NCBI GenBank assembly: GCA_020850735.1 | Contig: JADZEE010000091.1 | Coordinates: forward strand, 186,001-250,000 | Source of the DNA: Gammaproteobacteria bacterium | Lineage (GTDB): Bacteria; Pseudomonadota; Gammaproteobacteria; JADZEE01 | Length of the DNA: 64,000 bases | Direction of reading: 5' to 3' | Shown: one piece after another, positions 25,801-34,581 of the stretch | Layout of the letters: the number at the start of each line of letters is the position of its first letter | Numbering within the stretch: position 1 is the stretch's first letter | Program-made: the position numbers and the translations under genes | Notes under the pieces: model-generated | What the model was told of the DNA's origin: nothing | The model's input: the letters and a program-made list of their open reading frames with translations, nothing else | Database searches by the model: none

Positions 25801-26370
25801 TCAGTGCGGCGCGGCGGCGTCACCGAGCCGCACAAAAGCGAACGCCGGCCCAAACGATCGCGCGCCCGCCGCGCTGTGCAGCCAGGCCAGCAAGGACGCA
25901 CCGGAGGCGGTGATCTCCACGTCGTCGCCGTCGCCAATCGTCCCGGCAATGGCACCCGCGCCGATCGCGGCGACGAGCCGGTCACGGTCGGGCAGGTGCA
26001 CGGCGAGTCCGCCCTCGGCCGTCAGCACATAGCGAACGACCACGTAACCCTCGGCGTGACCGTTGTCGTAGCGCACGCTCAACACGCCGCCCGCATCGAT
26101 CGGCGCTGCCTGTGCTTCATATTCGTCCAGCTTCCAGCTGCCGTCGTCGCGCTGCTCGAGCAGCCGGATCTGCACAGTCGCGGAATCCTCGCGCGCGGGG
26201 CCGATGTACGCGTGCAGCGGTGCGTCGGCACCGATCGCCCGCCAGGCGCCGGACAGCCGCCCGTCGGCCAGCGGACCACCGGCCGGCAGCGCCGGCTCGT
26301 GCGCCAGCGGCACGCAGCCGGACACGATCAGCAAGACCATGACGACCACGAGCATCCGGTGCGTGTGCAT
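25801..26370 (-). CDS. Predicted lipoprotein of unknown function
   Basis: The 189-aa precursor has lipobox IVSGC (Cys19) after a strongly hydrophobic signal, then a beta-rich domain with SATVQIRLLEQRDDGSWKLD and YVVVRYVLTAEGGLAVHLPD. No family was recognised. It is divergent from the zinc-ribbon-like gene at 26558. A longer in-frame extension to 26535 is rejected because of the clear signal peptide. Confidence 0.7.
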   Translation of the reverse strand: MHTHRMLVVVMVLLIVSGCVPLAHEPALPAGGPLADGRLSGAWRAIGADAPLHAYIGPAREDSATVQIRLLEQRDDGSWKLDEYEAQAAPIDAGGVLSVRYDNGHAEGYVVVRYVLTAEGGLAVHLPDRDRLVAAIGAGAIAGTIGDGDDVEITASGASLLAWLHSAAGARSFGPAFAFVRLGDAAAPH

Positions 26371-26557
26371 GAGCGTACCCTGTTCGCGGCGCCGACGCGC
26401 CGCCGCACCGACTCTATCCCGCGGGCGACCGGTCCGCCAGCCGCGAGGACCACGACTTCGGCCCCCACGGGCCGGCGCGCAGCGTGGATCTGTCGCGCCG
26501 GCTCCCACCTGCCTTAGAATGCCCGCCGCCAACATCCCCCTGCATGGAGTCGATGCA

Positions 26558-26818
26558 ATGCCTACCTACGATTACCACTGCCCGGGTAACGGGCGGGTCG
26601 TCGAAGTCCGACACCGGATGAGCGAGAGGCTGCTGACCTGGGGCGAGCTCTGTGCGCGCGCCGGCATCGCGCCGGACGACACACCGCCCGACACGCCGGT
26701 GGCAAAGCTGCTGACGGCCAGCCAGGTCGTGCGCAATACCAGCCTCGGCAGCGGAACTGCACCGCCTTGCGAGACCGGCCAGCCGTGCTGCGGCGGCGGC
26801 ATGTGCGGCCTCAACTAA
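26558..26818 (+). CDS. Degenerate FmdB-like zinc-ribbon small protein
   Basis: The 86-aa protein starts MPTYDYHC, like FmdB/zinc-ribbon regulators (MPxYxYxCxxC), but the second Cys of that knuckle is replaced (HCPGNGR). The C-terminus has CETGQPCCGGGMCGLN, a Cys cluster seen in related proteobacterial small proteins. Metal binding through the C-terminal cysteines is plausible; the role is unknown. An ATG at 26558 follows a weak ribosome site. Confidence 0.68.
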   Translation: MPTYDYHCPGNGRVVEVRHRMSERLLTWGELCARAGIAPDDTPPDTPVAKLLTASQVVRNTSLGSGTAPPCETGQPCCGGGMCGLN

Positions 26819-26966
26819 CCCGGGTCGGTAGCGGCCGTACGGGCACCGGCGCGCCACCCGCCACACCCGCCGGCGGCCGCTGACCGCAGCACACACACCC
26901 GTCCACCGCGCCATCCATGGCCCGCCGGTGACCGGCCATGCCGGCCGTAGCAGGAGGTTTTCGACC

Positions 26967-27419
26967 ATGACCGCGTCCCTGGTGTACGACCCGCCCGCGC
27001 GGGTACTGCACGAATCCGATTCCGTCGCCATCGCACTGGACGCACTGATCGAAACCGGCGCCGGGTGCCTGCCGGTCGTCGACCGCGACGACCGCGTGCT
27101 CGGGACCTTCGGCGTCGACCGCCTGCTCGGAATGCTGTTGCCACGTGCCGTCACCGCCGGACGGCTGCCGGATCTGGCCTTCGTCTCCGATACGCTCAGC
27201 CAGGTGCGCGAGAAGCTCTCCGGGATCGCCAACGATGCGATCGGCCCGCACGCGGAGCGTATCGCCCATCCGATCCACCCCGACACGCCGTTGCTCGAAG
27301 TGCTGCTGCTCGTGCATCGCGGCGAGAACGAACAGCCGGTGAGCGATCGGACCACCGGCAAGCTCGTCGGCGTCGTCTCGGCGAGGCGTCTGCTCGCCAG
27401 CATCGGACGCGTCGAATGA
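26967..27419 (+). CDS. CBS-domain protein
   Basis: The 150-aa protein consists of a pair of CBS motifs: VLHESDSVAIALDALIETGA with CLPVVDRDDRVLGTFGV, and HPDTPLLEVLLLVHRGENEQ with GKLVGVVSARRLLASI. CBS pairs bind adenine nucleotides and gate transporters or enzymes. A strong CAGGAGG ribosome site precedes the ATG, and the stop overlaps the permease start (ATGA), so it likely regulates that transporter (inference). Confidence 0.85.
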   Translation: MTASLVYDPPARVLHESDSVAIALDALIETGAGCLPVVDRDDRVLGTFGVDRLLGMLLPRAVTAGRLPDLAFVSDTLSQVREKLSGIANDAIGPHAERIAHPIHPDTPLLEVLLLVHRGENEQPVSDRTTGKLVGVVSARRLLASIGRVE

Positions 27420-28762
27420 GCCCTGAACACACCATGTCCCCGCAGCTGCTGTTCGACCTCAATCCCGCCTGGGTGGCGGCGACCCTGTTCGTGGCGGCCT
27501 ACGTCGCGATCATGTCCGAACGCGTCAATCGCGCCATCGTCGCGCTGATCGGCGCCGGGTTGATGATCTTTGCCGGCGTGCTCACCCAGGAAAAGGCGAT
27601 CCGCGGCATCGATTTCAACACCCTGGGCCTGCTGCTCGGCATGATGATCATCGTCAACGTGACCCAGCGGTCCGGGGTGTTCCAGTACGTCGCCATCTGG
27701 TCGGCCAAGAAGGTGCGGGCCCAGCCCTGGGGGATCCTGCTGATGCTGTCGACCATCACCGCGGGGTTCTCGGGCCTGCTCGACAACGTCACCACCGTGC
27801 TGCTGACCGTGCCGGTGACCCTGCTCATCACCGAGGAGCTGGACATCAAGCCCTACCCGTTTCTGTTCGCGCAGATCTTCTCGTCCAACATCGGCGGCAC
27901 GGCGACCTTGATCGGCGACCCGCCGAACATCATGATCGGATCGGCGACCGGGCTGACCTTCAATGATTTCGTCGTCAACATCGCGCCGTGCGCGGCGATC
28001 GTGTTCGTGGTCACGTTGCTGCCGCTTTACCTCATCTGGGGCCGGCACCTTCGCGCCAGCGACGAACGCCGCGAACGGGTGATGAATTTCCGCGAAGCCG
28101 AGGCCATCACCGATCCGCGCCTGCTCAGGCAGTCGCTGGCGGTGATCGCACTGGTCATCGGCGGTTTCGTGCTGCAACGTCAGATCCACCAGGAACCGGC
28201 GACCATTGCGCTGTCGGGCGCGGCACTGCTGCTGCTGCTCGACAATTTCGGTCGCAGCGCCGAAGAGCAGTCGCACAACGTGCACCACGCTTTTTCGCAG
28301 GCCGAATGGGTCACGCTCATGTTCTTCATGGGCCTGTTCGTGCTCGTTTACGGTCTCGAGGAGACCGGCCTGCTGCGCCTGCTCGCCGACAAGCTGCTGC
28401 ATGCCACCGGCGGCGATTTCGAGGTCACCACGTACTCGATCCTGTGGGCCTCGGCACTGCTGTCGGCGTTTATCGACAACATACCGTTCGTCGCAACGAT
28501 GATTCCGCTCATCAAGTCGATGGCACCGACCTTCGGCGGACCCGACGCGCTGCTGCCGCTGTGGTGGGCACTGGCGCTCGGCGCGTGCCTCGGCGGCAAC
28601 GGCACGCTCATCGGCGCATCCGCCAATCTCGTGGTCGCCGGCCTCGCGGAGCGCGCCGGGGTCCACTTCCGCTTCCTCGAGTACCTGAAGTGGGGGCTGC
28701 CGCTGATGCTGCTGTCCATCGCGATCAGTCATGCGTACATGTACCTGCGATTCCTGAGCTGA
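27416..28762 (+). CDS. ArsB/NhaD-superfamily ion permease
   Basis: The 448-aa membrane protein has about eleven hydrophobic helices and the superfamily motifs LLDNVTTVLLTVPV and FSSNIGGTATLIGDPPNIMIG, repeated in the second half as FIDNIPFVATMIPL and LGGNGTLIGASANLVV. This inverted repeat is typical of the ion-transporter superfamily with ArsB, NhaD and the P protein. The ion (Na+/H+, arsenite or organic anion) cannot be fixed; the NhaD-like GDPPN motif favours cation/proton exchange. Translationally coupled to the CBS gene. Confidence 0.87.
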   Translation: MSPEHTMSPQLLFDLNPAWVAATLFVAAYVAIMSERVNRAIVALIGAGLMIFAGVLTQEKAIRGIDFNTLGLLLGMMIIVNVTQRSGVFQYVAIWSAKKVRAQPWGILLMLSTITAGFSGLLDNVTTVLLTVPVTLLITEELDIKPYPFLFAQIFSSNIGGTATLIGDPPNIMIGSATGLTFNDFVVNIAPCAAIVFVVTLLPLYLIWGRHLRASDERRERVMNFREAEAITDPRLLRQSLAVIALVIGGFVLQRQIHQEPATIALSGAALLLLLDNFGRSAEEQSHNVHHAFSQAEWVTLMFFMGLFVLVYGLEETGLLRLLADKLLHATGGDFEVTTYSILWASALLSAFIDNIPFVATMIPLIKSMAPTFGGPDALLPLWWALALGACLGGNGTLIGASANLVVAGLAERAGVHFRFLEYLKWGLPLMLLSIAISHAYMYLRFLS

Positions 28763-28836
28763 AACCGCGCAGCGGGGACGTGTCGGTATAATCGACCACG
28801 GCCACCGCCGCGGTGGCGCCACGGGAACGCGCCTCC

Positions 28837-29466
28837 ATGCTCGAGCTCTACACCTGGTCGACACCGAACGGGCGCAAGATCTCCATCATGCTCGAGGAGC
28901 TCGGGCTAGCCTACGACGTCCACCCCGTCGACATCACCCGGGGCGCACAGTTCGACCGGGATTTCCTGCGTATCAGCCCGAACAACAAGATCCCGGCCCT
29001 CGTCGACCGCGACCGCGACATCACGCTGATGGAATCGGGCGCCATCCTGCTGTATCTGGCCGAGCGCCACGAACGTCTGCTGCCGGGTGACGAACACGGG
29101 CGCTGGAAGACCATCGAATGGCTGATGTGGCAGATGGGGGGCGTCGGGCCGATGCTCGGCCAGGCGCATCACTTCGTGCACTTCAATCCCGGCAAGGCGC
29201 CCTATGCCGAACAGCGCTATCACAAGGAAGCACAACGGCTGTATGGCGTACTCGACCGGCGTCTGGGCGAGCACCCCTACCTCGCCGGCGAGCAATACAC
29301 GATTGCCGACATCGCCACCTGGCCGTGGGTGGCCCGCTGCCAATGGCAAGGCATCGCACTGGCCGATTACCCGCATGCCCTGCGCTGGTACCTGCAGATC
29401 GCCGACCGCCCCGCGGTGCGGCGCGGCTACGGGGTGCCGAACCCCGCCGAGATCCCGCTGCCGTGA
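28837..29466 (+). CDS. Glutathione S-transferase family protein, YfcG-like
   Basis: The 209-aa protein has STPNGRKISIMLEELGL, with the Thr-Pro-Asn active-site triplet of Nu-class GSTs, and LRISPNNKIPALVD, MESGAILLYLAE, GGVGPMLGQAHHF and YTIADIATWPWV, all close to E. coli YfcG. YfcG acts as a glutathione-dependent disulfide-bond reductase rather than a classical transferase. Start at the ATG at 28837. It converges with the 29659-30186 gene across repeat copy C. Confidence 0.9.
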   Translation: MLELYTWSTPNGRKISIMLEELGLAYDVHPVDITRGAQFDRDFLRISPNNKIPALVDRDRDITLMESGAILLYLAERHERLLPGDEHGRWKTIEWLMWQMGGVGPMLGQAHHFVHFNPGKAPYAEQRYHKEAQRLYGVLDRRLGEHPYLAGEQYTIADIATWPWVARCQWQGIALADYPHALRWYLQIADRPAVRRGYGVPNPAEIPLP

Positions 29467-29480
29467 CGGCCGGCGCGCCG

Positions 29481-29662
29481 CGCAGAGCTTGTGAAACATG
29501 CGCCCGCCGTAGCGAGACGGCTTCCGGGCGTTCCTGGCCGGGCGCGGGGGTGGCGCGTAGCGGGGGCCGCCCTACGTAAACGATTTTGGGGGCCCCGCAA
29601 CGCCGCCAGGGGCGTCCAGGGGCCGTCGCAGCAGGCGCGCTGATGTTTCACATGGCTCTCAC
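29481..29662. repeat. Dispersed TIR element, copy C (182 bp)
   Basis: Same family as the copies at 7385, 15364 and 43205. Inner ends AGCTTGTGAAAC and GTTTCACATGGCT are inverted repeats; the flanking pentamers CGCAG and CTCAC have diverged. The interior has lost the GCACAAAATCGC block. TCA at 29659-29661 is the stop codon of the minus-strand membrane-protein gene. It lies between convergent genes. Confidence 0.85.
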
Positions 29663-30186
29663 GCCACGTGCGCGGACGGCGGTGCGAGGCCGGTGACGAG
29701 GACCGCGACGCAGGTCGCCAGCACGGCCGCGGCGAGCACGATCAGCAGCACCAGCTCCAGCTCGCGCAGACGCTCATCGTGTCCCACCACCAGATGCGCG
29801 GCATACGCCCCGGGTTGCGTCCCGAGGCCGTCGACGTCGAGACGGTATTCCCCGGGCGCCGGCACGCGGAAGCGTGCCATGACGGCCCGCCGCCGGCGGC
29901 CGCGGACAGCCGGCGGCCGCAGCCGCAGCGCGGCGGCCGTGACTTCGGCGCCGCCGGCATCGTGGAGCCGGAAGCCGAGCTCGGCCGGCAGCGTCGCGTC
30001 ATGGCCCTGGATCGAAACGAGCACCGCGCCCGGTTCGGCAATGCTCACCCGTTGGCTGGCGCACAGCGGCAGCACGGCGATCACGTGGGCCGCGCAGCCG
30101 ATCAGCTCGGCAACCGCCTTCGCGAGCACGATCGCGGCCAGCACCGCACCGGGTATCGTCAGGAGCATCCAGGCCGCGGTGCTCAT
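29659..30186 (-). CDS. Two-TM membrane protein of unknown function
   Basis: The 175-aa protein has an N-terminal helix (WMLLTIPGAVLAAIVLAKAV), an extracytoplasmic beta-type domain (about residues 45-140, with VMARFRVPAPGEYRLDVDG) and a C-terminal helix (LELVLLIVLAAAVLATCVAV). No family was recognised. It starts 5 bp after the moaB stop on the same strand, so it is probably co-transcribed with moaB. Its stop codon lies in the right end of repeat copy C. Confidence 0.7.
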   Translation of the reverse strand: MSTAAWMLLTIPGAVLAAIVLAKAVAELIGCAAHVIAVLPLCASQRVSIAEPGAVLVSIQGHDATLPAELGFRLHDAGGAEVTAAALRLRPPAVRGRRRRAVMARFRVPAPGEYRLDVDGLGTQPGAYAAHLVVGHDERLRELELVLLIVLAAAVLATCVAVLVTGLAPPSAHVA

Positions 30187-30191
30187 CCCGT

Positions 30192-30713
30192 CTATTTCTC
30201 GAGCAGGCGCGGCATGAGCTCGACCAGATTGCAGGGCCGCGTGCGATAGTCGAGCTGGGCGCAGATGAGCTTGTCCCAACCGGTCCGGCAGGCACCCGGC
30301 GAGCCGGGCAGCACGAACACGTAAGTCGCGTTGGCGACACCGGCGAGGCAGCGGGACTGCAGCGTGGACGTGCCGATCTGCTCGTAAGACAGCATGCGGA
30401 ACATCTCGCCGAATCCCTCGATGAGCTTGTCGAGCAGCGGCAGCACGGCCTCGGGCGTGCCGTCGCGGCCGGTGACGCCGGTACCGCCGGTCGTCAGTAC
30501 GACATCGACGAGCGGATCGGCGATCCACTGCGACACGGCGGCACGGATCTGATAGATGTCGTCGCGCACGATGCGTTTGTCCGCGCGCCGGTGCCCGGCC
30601 TGCCCGATGCGCTCCACCAGCGCGTGTCCGGAGCTGTCGTTGTCCTCGCTACGGCTGTCGGAAATCGTCAGTACCGCGATGTTCAACGGCTTGAAGTCTC
30701 GTTCCGTGCTCAT
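30192..30713 (-). CDS. moaB: Molybdenum cofactor biosynthesis protein MoaB
   Basis: The 173-aa protein has the MoaB/MogA fold: [57 protein letters not shown] and [15 protein letters not shown]. MoaB-type proteins adenylylate molybdopterin before molybdenum insertion (or are a MogA paralogue). It lies far from the main Moco cluster at 53-60 kb, but completes the pathway set in this window. Start at the ATG at 30713. Confidence 0.92.
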   Translation of the reverse strand: MSTERDFKPLNIAVLTISDSRSEDNDSSGHALVERIGQAGHRRADKRIVRDDIYQIRAAVSQWIADPLVDVVLTTGGTGVTGRDGTPEAVLPLLDKLIEGFGEMFRMLSYEQIGTSTLQSRCLAGVANATYVFVLPGSPGACRTGWDKLICAQLDYRTRPCNLVELMPRLLEK

Positions 30714-30955
30714 TCCCAGTTCCCCGTCTGTGCCTGCAACCCGCCCGCCACCTGCCGGCATCCGCGCGACCCGGTCGGTGGCCGCGGTCCGGTGTGCGGC
30801 AGCGTGGGTCATCATTATCAATCATCGCCGGGCGCAGATCCCCGTGACGAGTCATGGTCCGGGGAGCGCCCGCGACAGGGTGGTGCGCGGCCGGAAGCGT
30901 CGTGCGAGGCCCCGCCCGCCCGTGTCGGGTCGCCAGCGGGATGCGGCTTTCGTCC

Positions 30956-31495
30956 TCAGCCCGGGATGGTCGCGGGGGCGACCACGACCTCGACCCCGAG
31001 TTCCGGCACGCCTGCCGGATCCAAGGCGCAGCCGACCGGAGAATGGCGGTTGGCCCAGGCAGCGATCTCACGCAGCCGCTCAGGCGTCTGGCCCGGCGCC
31101 CCGATGCGCACCTGCATGCGGAAGCCGAACAGCCCGGCCGGGACCGACTCGTCGAAGCCCAGCATGCCGCGCACGTCCGATTCGCTGTCCACGGTGACCT
31201 CCAGGGTCTGCAGATCCACGCCCAGCTGCGCGGCGCGGGTCGCGATCACGGTCGCGGTGCAGGAGGCGATCGCGGCGCGCAGCAGCCAGCCCGGATTCGG
31301 CGCGCTCCCGGTGCCACCCAGCGCGGGCGGCATGTCCGTTTGCAGCCGCTCGCCGTGCGGGCCTTGCACGGTGCATCCCAGGCCCGACTCGAGCGTGGCG
31401 GTGGCGGCAGGATTGCGGGAGCGCGCCTTCGCCGGCTGTTCGGCGAGCCGCCTGGACAGGTCTTCGATCGCGATACGGATGTCGCTGGTGGTCAT
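30956..31495 (-). CDS. OsmC family protein
   Basis: The 179-aa protein matches the OsmC/Ohr fold: LLRAAIASCTATVIATRAAQLGV with the first conserved Cys, LEVTVDSESDVRGMLGFDES, and RLREIAAWANRHSPVGCALD near the second reactive position, where the Cys is shifted relative to the CPV motif of classical Ohr. A thiol peroxidase role is possible but not certain. Start at the ATG at 31495. Confidence 0.82.
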   Translation of the reverse strand: MTTSDIRIAIEDLSRRLAEQPAKARSRNPAATATLESGLGCTVQGPHGERLQTDMPPALGGTGSAPNPGWLLRAAIASCTATVIATRAAQLGVDLQTLEVTVDSESDVRGMLGFDESVPAGLFGFRMQVRIGAPGQTPERLREIAAWANRHSPVGCALDPAGVPELGVEVVVAPATIPG

Positions 31496-31847
31496 GCGTC
31501 TCCAGAACGCCTCTGGCACGCGGTGGGTGGCGCGATCGTCCGCGACGATGAGCATCCGCGACACACCCGCGCCAACCAGGGCGCGGGGTAGAACGGGACA
31601 CGGCGGACGAGCGCAGCGGGCAGACCGAGGTCCGCCTCGTGCCGCGCAGCCTGCCGGGAGCGGCGCCCCCGTGCTACCGTGCGCCGACTGCGCCACAGGG
31701 TTCGAGGCTGAAATATACCGCATTTGGGTGACGCAATTTCCAACGACCGGGCCTGGAATCCGCGGCCAGCGGGTGTGCCACGCCCGCGGCATGGTGCACG
31801 AGACCGTGAACAATCTGGCGGCGCAAGGACGAGGGCCACGTTCATGA
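31496..31847. other. Gene-less stretch between osmC and the toxin island
   Basis: No coding frame with recognisable family content, hairpin or repeat was found. Base composition shifts from GC-rich to more AT-rich near 31730, so the left boundary of the acquired island probably lies in this interval. Confidence 0.4.
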
Positions 31848-32534
31848 ACGCGATGCATTCATTACGTTGCGGCCGAGTTGCAAGGCGGCAGCTTCCTCGC
31901 TGGCTTTGCGTCGGCGGGGACGGTGCAGGCATTCGGGAACCTGGGGGGCTTCGAGTTCCTCGAGCGCAATGGCATCATCGATGCCTCGCCGGAGGGGTTC
32001 GGCGAGTACTTCGCCAATGCCGCGACGGCCTCGATCATCGGTGGGACGGCCTCCGTCATCGGCGGGGGGAAGTTCGCCAACGGGGCACTGACGGGGGCAT
32101 TCTCACGGCTGTTCAACGATGTTCGGATCGTTATAAAGCGCCGCATGCCGGGTAACGTCTTCAATCATATCGAAATGGGATTCGATGATAAGCGTACCCG
32201 CGGATTCTACCCACTGGGCTTCCTAGGAAGACGAGGACTTTTTGATCTCTTCCGCGGCGTAAACGGTGTGATGCGCTACGGTGAGCGTGAAGTTTTGAAC
32301 GAGCTAGTGCTGCAAACTAGCTCATCCGCAGACAACGATATGCGGTGGTTTCTCGATCACCTCGAACAATCGCCGGCCGTGATATACGTCCTTGACTCGC
32401 GCAATTGCGTCGATTTGGTCATAGAGACATTGAGAACCGGCGGCGTTTTCCTGCCGACTGTTCTGGGGATTAACGCTATTCCGGGCAATCAGCCTGGCGA
32501 ACTCATGGACTTCTTGCGACAGAATGCCCAATGA
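31848..32534 (+). pseudogene. C-terminal fragment of a polymorphic toxin (pretoxin plus hydrolase-like toxin domain)
   Basis: The frame is open from just after an in-frame stop at 31845 and lacks the large N-terminal part of a secreted RHS/filamentous-haemagglutinin-type protein. Residues about 10-90 match the typical C-terminal pretoxin region: GTVQAFGNLGG, ASIIGGTASVIGGGKFANGA and GAFSRLFND. The following 130 residues form a variable toxin domain with NHIEMGF (His) then, 80 residues later, SRNCVDLVIETL (Cys), the His-before-Cys order of permuted papain/NlpC-like hydrolases (inference). Codon use and base composition are AT-richer than the neighbours. Expression from the TTG at 31878 (218 aa) is possible, so it may be a residual cassette rather than dead. 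Confidence 0.7.
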
Positions 32535-32881
32535 GTAAGAAAAGAACCTTAGCAAGGGTCGTAGTCGCCTGTTCAATAACGGGCGGCGTTTTCGTCCCCA
32601 TATTCTGGATCTGTCTTGACGCCTACGCGCGTAAGCACCACAGTCTGCTGCCTGAGGACATCTTGGTCTATACGTGGCCAAGCGCATTCCTGACCATGGG
32701 TGGCATAAACCAGCAACCGTGGTGGGATTGGGTGCTCCTGCTCGTTCTTAGCGGAATCGTCAACGCGATTATATATGGAGGTGCGGGGTTTCTTGTCGGA
32801 TCGGTTGTTCGAACCGTCGCTGGCTCCTTTTTCAGTGGATCGGCGAACGTCAACGGTGCCAGTGTTGACCGAAGTGACTAG
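32531..32881 (+). CDS. Probable immunity protein (small two-TM membrane protein)
   Basis: The 116-aa protein overlaps the toxin fragment by an ATGA, the usual toxin-immunity arrangement. It has two hydrophobic segments, VVVACSITGGVFVPIFWICL (about residues 10-29) and WVLLLVLSGIVNAIIYGGAG (about 66-86). No family was recognised. Its AT-rich composition matches the toxin piece, supporting joint acquisition. A membrane immunity protein would suit a toxin acting in the periplasm, but this is inference. Confidence 0.6.
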   Translation: MSKKRTLARVVVACSITGGVFVPIFWICLDAYARKHHSLLPEDILVYTWPSAFLTMGGINQQPWWDWVLLLVLSGIVNAIIYGGAGFLVGSVVRTVAGSFFSGSANVNGASVDRSD

Positions 32882-33128
32882 AAGTGGTCTCGGTTAAGAA
32901 ACGGTACCGGACTTGGGATATTGGGACAAGAGAGCAGTCGAAGCGACGTTCGATGCCAACTTTGGCGGATCAATCAACGTTGACCAGATCAAGCTGATTG
33001 AAAATTCCGGATGTGTAAGCGAGCGGGATACGAGGGTCAGATCTTCAGATTTCAATGACACGAACGGAAGCGGTGAAAATCCTGTACCGCATGGATGGGC
33101 TGTCGCTTGCGGGGATTGGGCTTTCCGT
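32882..33128 (+). other. AT-rich coding remnant downstream of the immunity gene
   Basis: From about 32898 the plus strand has a short open stretch (LGYWDKRAVEATFDANFGG, then SINVDQIKLIENSGCVSE) with composition like the toxin island. It reads on into GC-rich antisense sequence of the O-antigen ligase, so it is truncated at its 3' end. It may be a leftover cassette tail. No family was recognised. Confidence 0.3.
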
Positions 33129-34475
33129 TTACTGGACCCGGAGGACGGGATTGGCCGCCGCGACCGCACTGCGCGGGTTCGGGTGCGCGAGCGCGACCGG
33201 CAGCAGCCACCACAGGAAGGCGGACCAGTACGTGCCGTAGAACGCCAGGTGCGCGTTCAGCGGGAACACGGCGACGAGCACGCAACCGAGCCAGGCAGCG
33301 CCGACGGCGTCGTCGCGGCGCATACACCCTCCCAGCCTGCGGCCGAGCAGCAGCAGCGCGACGGCGAAGCCGCCGAGGCCGATCACCCCCGTCTCGGCGG
33401 CGATCTCCAGCGTCATCTGGTGCGGGTGGGTCTGGCCCGTCGTGCCGTGCTCCTCGATCCAGAAATCGCCCGGCCCGGCGTATTCCCGGTACACATAGCG
33501 ATAACCACGCGGGCCGATGCCGTTCACCCAGTGCGCCAGCGCCATGTTGCGCGCCGTGAGCCACAGCGGCAGGCGGTAGGCGGTGGCGCTGTCCATCTGC
33601 CGGTAGTCGCCGCTGAACAGCTCGAGCGTCTTGTCCACGCGTGCGGCAATCGGTGCGTAGCTCGAACCGACCAGCGCAACCAGCGCCGCGGCGGCAATCA
33701 CCGCGCCGAGCGCGTGTCCCGGACGCAACGCCGACGTGCGCAGCTGCACGAGGGTCCACACGGCCAGGGCGAAGGCGAACATGATCCAGGCGCTGCGCTT
33801 GCCGCTCAGAAACACGATCACGACGAACAGCGCCGCGAGCAGCCACGCAGCCGGCACCCGCCGGCCGAGCTCGCGCACCCACTGCAGGTACAGCGGCGCC
33901 AGCGCCGCGAGCACGATGCCGAGCCGGTAGGTCGGATGGAACATGCCCGAGAGCTGCGTGCCCTGATACGGATAGCCGAGCAGGTTGCGGCCGCTGAGGA
34001 ATTGCAGCAGACCGTCGGCGCACCAGAAGGTGGCGATCCCTGCGCTGCCGAGCAGCACGATGCGCCGCGTGCGCGCCTCGGCGAGCGCGACGACGACGTA
34101 GATGCCGGCCAGCGGGAAGCGCAGGTAGCCGAACACCGTGCGCGCAGAGCGTGCCGGCTCGACCGCATCGGGCAAGGCCAGCAGCATCGGCAGCCACAGG
34201 CACGCGAACACGGTCAGCAGCGTGCACACCGCGGGCTCGGCAAGCGTGACGCGTGGCGCGCGCACGAGTCGCGCCAGACCGAGCAGCGTCATGACGGCGG
34301 CCGGCCAGTTGAACAAGGCCTTGGTCGAAAACGCCGCCAGGGTCAGCAATACCAGCCCCGCGGCCAGCGCGTCCGCGCGACCCGATCGGCGCGGATCGGC
34401 GCCGGCGGTCAACACGACGGGCACGGGCGCACGGCACGCGCCCCGACGCGGACGCTGCGGCCGCGACTGCGGCAC
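33129..34475 (-). CDS. O-antigen ligase family protein (WaaL/Wzy_C)
   Basis: The 448-aa polytopic membrane protein has about ten hydrophobic segments and a large periplasmic loop (about residues 275-350) with HWVNGIGPRGYRYVY and QTHPHQMTLEIAAETGVIGL, the H-xx-xLE-xxE-x-G-xx-G pattern of the Wzy_C domain. It would join O-antigen or a related glycan to lipid A core, or polymerise it. No other polysaccharide gene is nearby. An Arg cluster plus SGKRSAW in the mid-region also fits WaaL. Confidence 0.82.
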   Translation of the reverse strand: MPQSRPQRPRRGACRAPVPVVLTAGADPRRSGRADALAAGLVLLTLAAFSTKALFNWPAAVMTLLGLARLVRAPRVTLAEPAVCTLLTVFACLWLPMLLALPDAVEPARSARTVFGYLRFPLAGIYVVVALAEARTRRIVLLGSAGIATFWCADGLLQFLSGRNLLGYPYQGTQLSGMFHPTYRLGIVLAALAPLYLQWVRELGRRVPAAWLLAALFVVIVFLSGKRSAWIMFAFALAVWTLVQLRTSALRPGHALGAVIAAAALVALVGSSYAPIAARVDKTLELFSGDYRQMDSATAYRLPLWLTARNMALAHWVNGIGPRGYRYVYREYAGPGDFWIEEHGTTGQTHPHQMTLEIAAETGVIGLGGFAVALLLLGRRLGGCMRRDDAVGAAWLGCVLVAVFPLNAHLAFYGTYWSAFLWWLLPVALAHPNPRSAVAAANPVLRVQ

Positions 34476-34581
34476 ACGGCGGGGCTACGGCGCACCAACG
34501 CGAGGGAGCGGGACACGGAACGGGCGTGCCGACGAAGTGACGGACCCACGGCCGCGACGCTGCTCCATGGGCACCTGCGCA

